Assembly (NCBI RefSeq): GCF_029846235.1
Contig: NZ_JARVWP010000004.1
Span: forward strand, 1-64,000
Source: Bradyrhizobium sp. CER78
GTDB lineage: Bacteria > Pseudomonadota > Alphaproteobacteria > Rhizobiales > Xanthobacteraceae
Length of the DNA: 64,000 bases
Direction: 5' to 3'
Shown here: positions 49,063-58,008 of the stretch, piece by piece
Numbering within the stretch: position 1 is the first letter of the stretch
Layout: each line of letters starts with the position of its first letter
The notes under the pieces: generated by a model
What the model was told of the DNA's origin: nothing
The model's input: the letters and a program-made list of their open reading frames with translations, nothing else
Databases searched by the model: none
Made by a program: the position numbers and the translations under genes

Positions 49063-49767
49063 ATGCTCACGCGCAAACAGTACGAACTTCTGCGTTTCAT
49101 CAATGAACGTCTGAAAGAGGCCGGCGTGCCGCCCTCCTTCGACGAGATGAAGGATGCGCTCGACCTGCGCTCGAAGTCCGGTATCCACCGCCTGATCACT
49201 GCACTGGAGGAGCGCGGCTTCATCCGCCGCCTGCCCAACCGCGCCCGCGCCATCGAAGTCATCAAGTTGCCCGAGCTCGCAGCCGGCGGCGGCAACGGCC
49301 GCCGCGGCTTCACGCCAAGCGTCATCGAAGGCACCCTCGGCAAGCGCACCAGCACGCCCCCGGTCGCCGAGGACGACGGCAACCGTCCGGTCGCCGTGCC
49401 CGTGATGGGCCGGATCGCCGCCGGTACGCCGATCGAGGCGCTGCAGACCCGCAGCCACACCATCAGCGTGCCGCCCGACATGCTCGGCGCCGGCGAGCAT
49501 TATGCGCTGGAAGTGCGCGGCGACTCGATGGTCGATGCCGGCATCCTCGACGGCGACATGGCGCTGATCCAGCGCAACGACGTCGCCAACACCGGCGACA
49601 TCGTGGTGGCGCTGATCGACGAGGAGGAAGCCACCCTGAAACGCTTCCGCCGCCGCGGCGCATCGATCGCGCTTGAGCCGGCCAACACCGCCTATGAAGT
49701 GCGCATCCTGCCGCCGAACCGGGTCCGCATCCAGGGCAAGCTGATCGGCCTCTATCGCAAGTACTGA
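49063..49767 (+). CDS. lexA: SOS regulator LexA repressor
   Basis: The 234-residue repressor has a winged-helix DNA-binding domain (residues about 1-65, [20 protein letters not shown]), a linker of about 40 residues typical of Alphaproteobacteria, the self-cleavage site at Ala120-Gly121 in GRIAAGTP, and the protease residues Ser155 (GDSMVDAGI) and Lys193 (EATLKRF). It represses DNA-damage genes and cleaves itself when RecA is activated. Two boxes upstream (48882 and 48908) imply autoregulation. Its start is ATG 49063 with GGGGGAAT upstream. moeA is before it and comEC lies beyond two unknown genes. Confidence 0.97.
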   Translation: MLTRKQYELLRFINERLKEAGVPPSFDEMKDALDLRSKSGIHRLITALEERGFIRRLPNRARAIEVIKLPELAAGGGNGRRGFTPSVIEGTLGKRTSTPPVAEDDGNRPVAVPVMGRIAAGTPIEALQTRSHTISVPPDMLGAGEHYALEVRGDSMVDAGILDGDMALIQRNDVANTGDIVVALIDEEEATLKRFRRRGASIALEPANTAYEVRILPPNRVRIQGKLIGLYRKY

Positions 49768-50033
49768 GCGCAAATACTTGCGGCGGCGAGGAACGAGCAA
49801 CACATCGGATCGTTCCTTGAAGGATGGCGCAACGCGCGGCTTCTCGTGCGGCCTGCCTGACGCGCTCCGATACCTCTCACGCAGCGTCGCGTGTTTGTGA
49901 TTGAGGCGGCCTCGGGCCAGTCGTACAATCGCCCAGAAACGAGCAGACACTCGTTCGCTATCGTCCACTCTGGTAGAGGCCCTATGCCTCAAGGAGAGGC
50001 ACGGGTCGCTACCTCGAAATGAGGAGCCAACCG

Positions 50034-50462
50034 ATGTGTGACTATAGTCTGCACGCCGTGGCATCGCGCCCCGCCATTGTCGGAGAGACGCTTATCACGA
50101 CGACCTTCCGCGGCACGTCGACCCGCGGCTTTGCTTCGGAGAACGATCCCACTGTCGCGGTCTGCATGCTGCCAGGCACCGAGCTCGCTTTCGCCGAGAA
50201 CGTTCGCTACGACAGCCGCTGGATCTGGACCAAGACGATGAACTTCCGCGTCGGCGTGTTCAACGAAGTCGAGCCCGACGTGCCCGATCGCCATCACGAC
50301 GCGGTCGAATTCCCCGACGGCAGCCATGTGCTGGTGACCCAGCTCGTCGAGGGACAGCGCGTCAGCGTGCTGCAACTGCCGGCGCTGCATCCGCCGGTCG
50401 AGCAGAAGCCGAAGGTTGTGGAGCGGCGGCCCTCCGCATTCGCGTCGCTGTTTTTGGGTTGA
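50034..50462 (+). CDS. Conserved-looking hypothetical protein (142 aa)
   Basis: The protein begins MCDYSLHAVASRPAIVGETL and contains FRGTSTRGFASENDPTVAVC, GTELAFAENVRYDSRWIWTK and FRVGVFNEVEPDVPDRHHDA. The composition is normal for a cytosolic protein with four Cys/His-rich patches; no signal peptide or span is present. GAGGAG lies eight bases before the ATG, supporting the start. I do not recognise the family and no function is offered. It is not co-directional with comEC and may be a stand-alone gene after lexA. Confidence 0.7.
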   Translation: MCDYSLHAVASRPAIVGETLITTTFRGTSTRGFASENDPTVAVCMLPGTELAFAENVRYDSRWIWTKTMNFRVGVFNEVEPDVPDRHHDAVEFPDGSHVLVTQLVEGQRVSVLQLPALHPPVEQKPKVVERRPSAFASLFLG

Positions 50463-50607
50463 ACGCATCGTCGCCACGGAATGACCCGTTCGGCGGCGGA
50501 TGACCTAAGCGATTTCGAGCGACCCCGGACGTCGGGTTCCGGGGCGCAACAGGAGATTTGCGTCGGCGGACGGCTTGGCGCATCATCGTGCACGGAGGAC
50601 GTGCGCG

Positions 50608-50835
50608 GTGGTCGATAAGGTCACATGGCAAAAAGCTGGACGCGTCACGGAGCCGGGCCGCTACATGTTCCGGTTCGGCTGGCTGACGGTCACGGCCGAC
50701 GACCTGAAGGTCTGGCAACGGTTTCCCGAGGCGGTCTTCACTCTCGTCAAGAAGCCCGACGGCGGCCCCGACTCCGACGAATACCATCTCGGCCTGTTTG
50801 AGCTGCCCTCCGGCACCTCGCTCGATCCCGGCTAA
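50608..50835 (+). CDS. Hypothetical protein (75 aa, GTG start)
   Basis: The frame starts with GTG ten bases after GGAGG and encodes VTWQKAGRVTEPGRYMFRFG then WLTVTADDLKVWQRFPEAVF. It is a small soluble alpha/beta protein with three Trp and an acidic C-terminus. No family is recognised. It lies 145 bases after the 142-residue gene on the same strand and could be its partner. It ends 12 bases before the comEC stop on the opposite strand. Confidence 0.6.
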   Translation: MVDKVTWQKAGRVTEPGRYMFRFGWLTVTADDLKVWQRFPEAVFTLVKKPDGGPDSDEYHLGLFELPSGTSLDPG

Positions 50836-50846
50836 TCCTCGCCTTA

Positions 50847-53135
50847 CTAATCCTCGCCTTGCAGATCGACCTCGGACGGCGTCGCGTCGACGGCGGGCCG
50901 CGGCACGGCGGCGGGTGCGCGCAGCGTCGTCTCGCTCTCGCCATCGCCGGGAACCGCCGGCGACCACGGCCGGTCGATCCCGCCCGGCTTGACCGCATCG
51001 ATGGCGTAGCCGTCCCGGATCCGCCGCAGCATCAGCGCGCCGTGGCGCCGCAGCCGCTCGGCGTCGATCACTGAGGCGGCGCAGTCCCGCGGCGGTGGCG
51101 GCCGCGCGGTCACGATCAGCGCCGCGCGCTCGCAATCGTCGGCCAACGCCTCCGGCCGGGTCGCCAGCGCGACGAAGGCGCCGTTGGGCCCTTGCGTCAC
51201 GCAGCCGCTCGGATCGCAGGAGACCCCCTCGCCGAGCGACGCATCCGTAGCAGTCCGCGCGTCAGCATCCGCCGCCAGCCATTCCTTCACGAGAAAGGCA
51301 TCCTTGGCGCTGTGCATCAGATGTAGCCGCCCGTCGCCGCCACGCACCGCGACGTTGCGACCGTCGGCCGAGACCAGGACGTCCGGCTGCGGCACCCGCA
51401 CCGCCCAGACCGAGGCGACCACGAGCAACGCGGCCCCCGACCAGCGCAGCGGCGAACGCAACAATCCGAGCAGGATCAGACCGGCACTCGCCAGGATCAT
51501 CGGCCCGACGCCGAACGCCGCCATCCGGCCGACCGCGCCGGGCAGCGCCGCGACCCATTGCGTCACCAGGATCATCCAGTCGATTCCGAACCCCATGATC
51601 GCCCAGAACACCCCGTCGAAGCCGAACGGCATGGCGAGGAGCCCGAGCAGGCCCGCCGGCATCACCACGGCCGACACCACCGGCATGGCCGCGAGGTTCG
51701 CGAGCAGCCCGTACGGGGTGACGCGATGGAAATGGAACGCGGCGTAGGGCGTCGTCGCGAGCCCCGCGACCAGCGAGGCCAGCGTCAGCATCGTCAGCTC
51801 GCGCCCGCCCCACAGCGCGACCCGCGCGGTCGCCGAATGGTCGGGTGACGCCAGCAGGTTCGGCAGCCCGATCTGCACCAGCGCCACCAGCCCAAGCGTC
51901 GCGGCAAACGACATCTGGAAGCTGGGATGCACCAGCGCCTCCGGCGCGATCGCGAGCACGATCAGCGCCGCCACCGCCAGCGTGCGGAAGGTGATGGCGC
52001 GGCGGTCGACCATCACGGCGATCAGCACCACGGCCGTCATGAAGAACGACCGCTGGGTCGCGACCTCTGCTCCCGACAGCAAAAGATAGAACGCTGCGGC
52101 GACGAGCGCCGCCGCAGCAGCCCATTTCTTGATCGGCTGTCCCGCCGTCAGCGCCGGAAACAGCGCAAGCAGCGCGCGGATCGTGAAGAACACGACGCCT
52201 GCGACGACCGCCATGTGGTAGCCGGAGATCGACAGCACATGGCCGAGCCCCGAGATGAACATCGCATCGTTAACCGGCGTCGTGATCGCATCGCGCCGCC
52301 CGGTGAGCAGCGCGGTTGCGATCGCGCGCTGATCGCCGTCGAGCGTAGTGCGGATGCGTGCGTCGATGGCGTCGCGCAGCCACTGCATGAAGGCTGCGTA
52401 GCGCAGCGCGAGGCCACCGGCCGCCGGCGGCTCCCTGGTCTTGACCGCCCCCATCACGAAGCCGGACGCTCCGATGCCCTGGAAATACAGGTCGCGGCCG
52501 AAATCATAGGAGCCCGGACGCTGCGGCCCAAGCGGCGGCATCAGCCGCGCCTTCAATTCGACGAAGCTGCCGACTTCGGGCGCGGTGCCCTTCTTCACCG
52601 ACAGCCTGACACGCTCCAACTTCGTATTGTCGCGCGGGCTCTCCATCGAGACCACCCGCAGCACGAAGCGATCGGTCTTCTCTCTGATGTCGCGCGTCTC
52701 GACGAAGCCGGTCAGCGCCACGGAGAACATCGGCCGCGCCAGCACGCCATGGGCGATCCGCGCCGTTTTCCATGTCGCGGTCGCAAAGCCCGCGGCAACC
52801 GCAGCCAGCATTACGACGGCGGGAAACACACTGCGCCGCCGGAGCAGCAGCGCCAGCAGGCAGAGCACGATCGCGACAGTGGCCGCGACCGACAGCACCG
52901 GCTCGTGCTCGGCCGCGAAATAGAATGCGATGCCGGTGCCGAACGCCACCGGCACCCACGGCAACAGCCGACCGGCGCCCGCCTCCGCGCGCGCCCATTC
53001 CCGCAACGTCTCGACGAAGGGCCGCCAGATGCTGGCAGGCGTCGGCAGATAGCCGCCGGCAGGAACGACGGCACGCGGCGGCCACGTCCCCGCGTAGCCG
53101 CGTTTGCCGCCCGGCGTCGTGCCCTGCTCCGCCAT
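50847..53135 (-). CDS. comEC: ComEC/Rec2-type DNA uptake channel protein
   Basis: The 762-residue inner-membrane protein has an N-terminal region with spans at about residues 63-110 and the DUF4131-like extracytoplasmic segment (about 110-245, GSFVELKARLMPPLGPQRPG). The competence membrane domain follows at about 270-560 (GLGHVLSISGYHMAVVAGVV, ALLTGRRDAITTP). The C-terminal 170 residues end in ERLRRHGALMLRR but show no HxHxDH motif of the metallo-beta-lactamase domain found in many ComEC proteins. It would import single-stranded DNA. Position next to lexA is the usual one. Other competence genes are absent. Confidence 0.9.
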   Translation of the reverse strand: MAEQGTTPGGKRGYAGTWPPRAVVPAGGYLPTPASIWRPFVETLREWARAEAGAGRLLPWVPVAFGTGIAFYFAAEHEPVLSVAATVAIVLCLLALLLRRRSVFPAVVMLAAVAAGFATATWKTARIAHGVLARPMFSVALTGFVETRDIREKTDRFVLRVVSMESPRDNTKLERVRLSVKKGTAPEVGSFVELKARLMPPLGPQRPGSYDFGRDLYFQGIGASGFVMGAVKTREPPAAGGLALRYAAFMQWLRDAIDARIRTTLDGDQRAIATALLTGRRDAITTPVNDAMFISGLGHVLSISGYHMAVVAGVVFFTIRALLALFPALTAGQPIKKWAAAAALVAAAFYLLLSGAEVATQRSFFMTAVVLIAVMVDRRAITFRTLAVAALIVLAIAPEALVHPSFQMSFAATLGLVALVQIGLPNLLASPDHSATARVALWGGRELTMLTLASLVAGLATTPYAAFHFHRVTPYGLLANLAAMPVVSAVVMPAGLLGLLAMPFGFDGVFWAIMGFGIDWMILVTQWVAALPGAVGRMAAFGVGPMILASAGLILLGLLRSPLRWSGAALLVVASVWAVRVPQPDVLVSADGRNVAVRGGDGRLHLMHSAKDAFLVKEWLAADADARTATDASLGEGVSCDPSGCVTQGPNGAFVALATRPEALADDCERAALIVTARPPPPRDCAASVIDAERLRRHGALMLRRIRDGYAIDAVKPGGIDRPWSPAVPGDGESETTLRAPAAVPRPAVDATPSEVDLQGED

Positions 53136-53567
53136 TCCACTTGTGATCCCTGCCGGGCGGCAAGGCTACCGGAAGCAGTGACCTCACCGCTAGCGGAACG
53201 GATGCAGAATACGGACCGGCAAGGCGGGATACGAGGACCGACCTGCGCCGCGCGGCTCCCCGCACGGGCCACAGCTCCTGCCCGCGTCAGACCGATCGAG
53301 CCGAAAGTCGCATTAGGTACCAATCCGGTTGGGATTAGACTGCCCTGACGCCTGCATTCCCGGACAGACAGGGATGAGGCGCTAACGGCTCGCGGCACTG
53401 AAGGCCGCTGGAGCTCTTCTCAGGTGGTCCAAAACTCCCCTGAGACCAGGCGTTGCGGACGAACTCGCAAATCTCGCCTGCAACGCCGCGCACCACGCGC
53501 ACTCCGCGAGCGGATTGATCGCTGAAAAAACGCGAGGAGTAGCGTCTGCATTTGATAGGAGCAGCAC
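53136..53567. other. Intergenic stretch without a clear gene
   Basis: About 430 bases between comEC and the MHS transporter. No supported coding frame, tRNA or repeat is seen. The transporter promoter must lie here; AGGAG with a nine-base spacing precedes its start. Confidence 0.5.
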
Positions 53568-54896
53568 ATGGCAATTCAAGTACCTAGCGATTTTCGTCGC
53601 GTGATTGTCGCTGCGTCAGTGGGAAACATCATTGAATGGTACGACTTCTATATTTTTGGCAGCCTTGCCGCCGTTCTATCGGTCAAGTTCTTTGAGCAAT
53701 CCCACCCCGTCGCAGCCCTGCTGAGCACAATCGCACTGTTCACTGCGGGATTCCTGATCCGTCCGCTGGGGGCCTTCCTGTTCGGATGGATGGGCGATCG
53801 GGTCGGCCGCAAATATACATTTCTCATTACGTTGAGCGGAATGGGCCTGGGAACGGGAGCAATCGGACTGATTCCAACCTATCAGTCGATCGGCCTGACG
53901 GCCGCATTCATTCTGTTCGGTTTGCGGATGATCCAGGGTCTGTGCCTCGGCGGCGAATATGGCGGCGCCATCACCTATGTCGCCGAGCATGTTCCGGACG
54001 ACAGCCGCGGCTACTACACGGGCTGGCTACAAACCTCGCCGACGCTCGGGATCGTGGTGTCGCTGGCCGTGATCGTCCTGACCCGGAGCTGGGCCGGCAA
54101 TCAGGCCTTCGACGAATGGGCCTGGCGCGTTCCGTTCCTGCTCTCGTTCGTGCTGGTGGCCATCGCCATCTACATCCGCCTCCAGCTCCAGGAGACGCCG
54201 ATTTTCCAGGAGATCAAGGCACGCGGACAGATGACCAGGAATCCGTGGAAGGAAGCCTTCCTCAGCGCCAACATCAAGTACATCGGGATCGCCATCGTCG
54301 TCCTGATCGGACAGGGCGTGGTCTGGTACAGCGGTCAATTCTGGGCACTGTACTTCCTGCAGCAGGTTTCGAAGGTGGACGCGCTCTCCTCGGCCTACAT
54401 CGTAGGAGCAGCATTGCTGATCGCAACACCGAGCCTGATCTTCTTTGGCTGGCTGTCGGATCAGATCGGCCGCAAGCCCGTGATCCTGGGAGGGATGCTG
54501 CTCGCCGCGATCACCTACTATCCGCTGTATCTGTGGCTCGGCACGGTCACACAGCCGGGACACATCAACTATCCGGCCGCCGTCTTCATCGTCTTTATCC
54601 TCGTCTGCTATGTCGGGATGGTGTACGGGCCGGTCGGCGCGTTCCTGGCGGAATTCTTCCCAGGGAGGATCAGGTACACCTCAGTCTCGGTGCCGTATCA
54701 TATCGGCAACGGCTGGGGCGGCGGCTTGGTGCCGTTCATCACATCGGCCGCTTTCGCGGCCACCGGCAGCATCGGCTACGCGCTGATCTACCCGATTGTC
54801 GTTCCGGCGGTGTGTTTCGTGATTGCCCTGCTCGTCATGCCTGAGACACGCAAGACCAGAATTTGGGAGCAGATCGAGGCGAGCGTCGCATCGTAA
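53568..54896 (+). CDS. MFS transporter of the metabolite:H+ symporter (MHS) family
   Basis: The 442-residue protein has 12 predicted spans and the MHS signatures NIIEWYDFYIFGSLAAVL at the first span, FLIRPLGAFLFGWMGDRVGR at loop 2-3 and GGEYGGAITYVAEHVP in span 4. MHS members (ProP, KgtP, CitA, ShiA types) import osmolytes or organic acids with protons. The length is typical. The start ATG follows AGGAG. The exact substrate is not evident. It stands alone. Confidence 0.93.
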   Translation: MAIQVPSDFRRVIVAASVGNIIEWYDFYIFGSLAAVLSVKFFEQSHPVAALLSTIALFTAGFLIRPLGAFLFGWMGDRVGRKYTFLITLSGMGLGTGAIGLIPTYQSIGLTAAFILFGLRMIQGLCLGGEYGGAITYVAEHVPDDSRGYYTGWLQTSPTLGIVVSLAVIVLTRSWAGNQAFDEWAWRVPFLLSFVLVAIAIYIRLQLQETPIFQEIKARGQMTRNPWKEAFLSANIKYIGIAIVVLIGQGVVWYSGQFWALYFLQQVSKVDALSSAYIVGAALLIATPSLIFFGWLSDQIGRKPVILGGMLLAAITYYPLYLWLGTVTQPGHINYPAAVFIVFILVCYVGMVYGPVGAFLAEFFPGRIRYTSVSVPYHIGNGWGGGLVPFITSAAFAATGSIGYALIYPIVVPAVCFVIALLVMPETRKTRIWEQIEASVAS

Positions 54897-55125
54897 CGAA
54901 GTGACCTTGCTGCGGGGCGACTGCGGCAGGAGTCATGGCCGTCTTCCAGCAGGTGCGGACGATGATTCTGAATCGTCCCGCACTCGCGGTCCCTTGCGTG
55001 ATTTCTCTGCAGAACTTGCGTCCGCGTGACATCGATGCGGCCTGGAGGGGACCCTGCTCCATGCAACCAAACCTCTGCGGCCGCCAGTGATAGGCGGTTA
55101 GACCAACACTTCCGTTGGCTTCCTC

Positions 55126-55488
55126 TCAGCCAGCCCGGTGATGCCACCGATCGTGCCACCAGGTGGTGAAATCACGATCCGTGGTCAGCTCCCAGCAAGC
55201 GAGCACGATCACCACGATGCCGGCGAGCACGCTGCCCGTCGTGACCGATCCGTGTTCGTAGCTGAACGTCCAGGGTGCCAGCACCAGAGCCAACCCCATC
55301 AGCATCTCGCCCCATTCCTCCAGATAGGACGGAATGATGAATGCCTCCAAGGCAAACAGCACGACGCCCAATCCGAGTGCGATGGAGATCCAGAGAGCTG
55401 CCCCGGAGAAGCCCAGTGCAAACGGCGACGCGACCAGCCAAACGCCCACCAACAGGCTGGCAGCATCCTGCCAGTGTTGAATGCGCAT
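55126..55488 (-). CDS. SPW-repeat membrane protein
   Basis: The 120-residue protein has two SPW motifs (GVWLVASPFALGF and LVLAPWTFSYEHG, the latter with the Pro-Trp variant) and about four spans at residues 7-25, 32-52, 62-80 and 88-106. The SPW family is of unknown function. The start MRIQHWQDAASL follows GAGGTGAGG; a much longer in-frame extension is not supported. It stands alone, divergent from the small gene at 55735. Confidence 0.85.
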   Translation of the reverse strand: MRIQHWQDAASLLVGVWLVASPFALGFSGAALWISIALGLGVVLFALEAFIIPSYLEEWGEMLMGLALVLAPWTFSYEHGSVTTGSVLAGIVVIVLACWELTTDRDFTTWWHDRWHHRAG

Positions 55489-55734
55489 AATCCTCACCTC
55501 CCTCTTCCGAAGATATGGTGCGGTGGGGACAAAAAAACCTGTCCAGCCTGCGTTGTGTTGCCGCTGCTGATCGGTGAGCCGGCGACCATGCTGGCATCCC
55601 TCCGCCCGGAGAGCGCTCTTGTAATCGCGCTGCAGCAAGATGCACACTGTGTGAGCTTGACTAGGTGTCAACGTCTGCGGTTCGCGGTCCACCGGTATTC
55701 ACGGCTGCGCTCAGGACGAGAGGAGTATGACGCC

Positions 55735-55917
55735 ATGCGAGAAATCGAAATCCACAACTATGCGCGGCAATTGCTCGAGGCACATGGCGCCAAGGCCATT
55801 GCAGAAGCGGCGCAAAACGCCATCGAGCTCGAAGCAAAGGGCGAGGCCGAGCTGGCCAAAACGTGGCGGCATATCGAAGACGCTATGAAGCTGATGCGCG
55901 GGCCGCACCAAAGCTGA
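55735..55917 (+). CDS. Small hypothetical helical protein (60 aa)
   Basis: The frame [20 protein letters not shown] then [20 protein letters not shown] is Glu/Ala-rich and mostly helical, with one His-rich end, and no span or signal. GAGAGGAG lies upstream of the ATG. It resembles short uncharacterised proteins that accompany stress or nitrogen genes in Bradyrhizobium, but the family was not identified. It ends 112 bases before the glutamine synthetase gene on the same strand. Confidence 0.65.
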   Translation: MREIEIHNYARQLLEAHGAKAIAEAAQNAIELEAKGEAELAKTWRHIEDAMKLMRGPHQS

Positions 55918-56029
55918 GCTGCTAGCGCGCAGTGCAGAACGTGGAGCAGTATCCGTCTCAAGTCGCCTTGTGACGGCTGAACGGCAGCATGATCTCTACG
56001 ACCCGGCTCTCGATGACAGGAGCGAAGCT

Positions 56030-57460
56030 ATGTTTCCAAAATGTGCAACAGCCGAAGATCTCGTAAAGGCGATCAAGGACGAGAAAGTGCAGATGATCGA
56101 TCTGCGCTTCACCGACTTGCCGGGGCTATGGCAACATTTTTCTGTCCCGCCGAGCGCGGCGAACGTCGATGCTCTCAGCGAAGGGATTGGATTCGACGGC
56201 TCATCGATCCGCGGCTTTCAGGAAATTCAGGAAAGCGACATGCTGGTCGTCCCGGACCCGACCACGGCTTTCCTCGACCCGTATTCCCCTGCATCCACCC
56301 TGGTATTGATCTGCAACATCCGCGACCCCGTCACCGGTCAATCATATAGCCGTGATGCCCGCTACATCGCCCAGAAAGCCGAAACTCACCTGAAGGCTAC
56401 GGGCCACGCCGATACCAGCTACTTCGGTCCGGAGGCGGAGTTCTTCGTGTTCGACAGCGTGCGCTACGGACAAGGCATCAATTACGCTTTCCACGAAATC
56501 GATTCCGGTGAAGGCAGCTGGAACACGGGCACGGAGGAAGCGCCCAATCTGGGACACAAGCCGCGCCCGAAAGAGGGATACTTTCCGGTGCCCCCAACGG
56601 ACAGCATGCAGGCGCTGCGCACCGAGATGGTGTTGATCATGGAGCAGTTGGGCATCCAGATCGAAGCCCACCACCATGAAGTCGCAACCGGTGGACAGAA
56701 CGAAATCGACATGCGCTTCACCACGCTGACGCGCATGGCGGACAATCTGATGATCTACAAATACGTGGTGAAGAACACCGCCCGCCAGAACGGCATGACC
56801 GCGACGTTCATGCCAAAACCGCTGTTCGAGGACAACGCGTCCGGAATGCATGTCCATCAGTCGCTGTGGAAGGGCGAGACCAACCTGTTCTACGACAGGG
56901 GCGACTATGCCGAACTGAGCCAACTCGCTCGCCATTATATCGGCGGCCTGTTGACCCATGCCTGGGCATTGTGCGGGCTTTGCGCCCCAACCACCAACTC
57001 CTATCGACGACTGGTGCCGGGCTATGAGGCTCCGATCAATCTGGTCTATTCCCAACGCAACCGATCAGCTTGCTGCCGCATTCCGATGTATTCGCCGAAT
57101 CCGAAGGCCAAGCGCGTCGAATTTCGCTCGCCGGATCCCTCCTGCAATCCCTATCTGGCCTTTGCCGCAATGCTGATGGCAGGCCTCGACGGCATCCACA
57201 ACAAGATCGACCCGGGCAGCCCGATCGACAAGAACCTCTACGACCTGCCGCCAGCCGAGGCGAAGGAGGTGAAGTCGACGCCGGGGTCATTGGACCAGGC
57301 GCTGGATGCGCTCGAACGCGATCACGCGTTCCTGCTGCGGAACGATGTCTTCACCGCGGACGTGATCGAAACCTGGCTCGACTACAAACGGAAGAAGGAG
57401 GTCGATCCCATCAGATTGCGACCTCACCCCTACGAATTCCATTTGTACTACGACATCTAG
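56030..57460 (+). CDS. glnA: Type I glutamine synthetase
   Basis: The 476-residue enzyme joins glutamate and ammonia with ATP. The GSI hallmarks are visible: [62 protein letters not shown] and [10 protein letters not shown], where Tyr404 is in the place adenylylated by GlnE. The start at 56030 is set by AGGAG and the family opening. glnB is not upstream, as it would be for the main glnBA operon, so this may be a paralogue. It has normal length for GSI. Confidence 0.95.
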   Translation: MFPKCATAEDLVKAIKDEKVQMIDLRFTDLPGLWQHFSVPPSAANVDALSEGIGFDGSSIRGFQEIQESDMLVVPDPTTAFLDPYSPASTLVLICNIRDPVTGQSYSRDARYIAQKAETHLKATGHADTSYFGPEAEFFVFDSVRYGQGINYAFHEIDSGEGSWNTGTEEAPNLGHKPRPKEGYFPVPPTDSMQALRTEMVLIMEQLGIQIEAHHHEVATGGQNEIDMRFTTLTRMADNLMIYKYVVKNTARQNGMTATFMPKPLFEDNASGMHVHQSLWKGETNLFYDRGDYAELSQLARHYIGGLLTHAWALCGLCAPTTNSYRRLVPGYEAPINLVYSQRNRSACCRIPMYSPNPKAKRVEFRSPDPSCNPYLAFAAMLMAGLDGIHNKIDPGSPIDKNLYDLPPAEAKEVKSTPGSLDQALDALERDHAFLLRNDVFTADVIETWLDYKRKKEVDPIRLRPHPYEFHLYYDI

Positions 57461-57586
57461 CGGCGACCGCCGACGAGCGGCGGCCGCAAGGCGCACGACG
57501 CCCGGCCTCGCGAACTGCCTACGCACTATCGCTCAATACGAGGCGCGCCAGCCCTCAACTTCTTGTGCCGCGTTCCAGCGCGAAGC

Positions 57587-57973
57587 CTAGATCAACGGCG
57601 TCCGCGAGGAGACGTGATGGCAGACGATCTTCCAGTCGCCGTCCTCGCGAGCGATCACCCAGGTGATCTTGACGGCAAGCGCGGGCGCATCGCCGTCGAG
57701 GAAGAATGATGCGACGCCCGCCATGTTGACGAGATCGGCATTCACCCGTTCGGTCCTGATATCGCTGAACCGAGCGCGCGGCGCGTGCCAGCGCGGCAGG
57801 CCGTCAAAGTAGGCTTTGACGCCGTCGCGGCCGCGATACAGCGTCGGATTCGAGCCGAAGAAGAACGCGCTCTTCGAATAGAGCGCGGCAAGCGCATCCG
57901 CATCGAGCTTGCTGAAGCCCGCAGACCAGCTCGCGATCATAGCGGAGGCGATATCGTCGGCTTCACTCGGCAT
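57587..57973 (-). CDS. NTF2/SnoaL-like small protein
   Basis: The 128-residue protein has an NTF2-type cone fold of the SgcJ/EcaC group: MPSEADDIASAMIASWSAGF then YSKSAFFFGSNPTLYRGRDG, DGLPRWHAPRARFS and ITWVIAREDGDWKIVCHHVS near the C-terminus. Such proteins bind small hydrophobic ligands or act as isomerases; no catalytic pair is obvious. It is cytosolic. It lies 35 bases downstream of glnS on the same strand and may be co-transcribed. Confidence 0.85.
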   Translation of the reverse strand: MPSEADDIASAMIASWSAGFSKLDADALAALYSKSAFFFGSNPTLYRGRDGVKAYFDGLPRWHAPRARFSDIRTERVNADLVNMAGVASFFLDGDAPALAVKITWVIAREDGDWKIVCHHVSSRTPLI

Positions 57974-58008
57974 CGATCGCCTCCGTCCGTTATCCGCGCG
58001 GGACCAAG

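Noticed and set aside
49790-49814. GGAAC-N16-CGTT, resembling an EcfG-type stress promoter
   Set aside because: The same bases form a 7-bp hairpin (GGAACGA / TCGTTCC) just after lexA, and the nearest gene starts about 220 bases away. It could be a terminator by itself, so no promoter is claimed.
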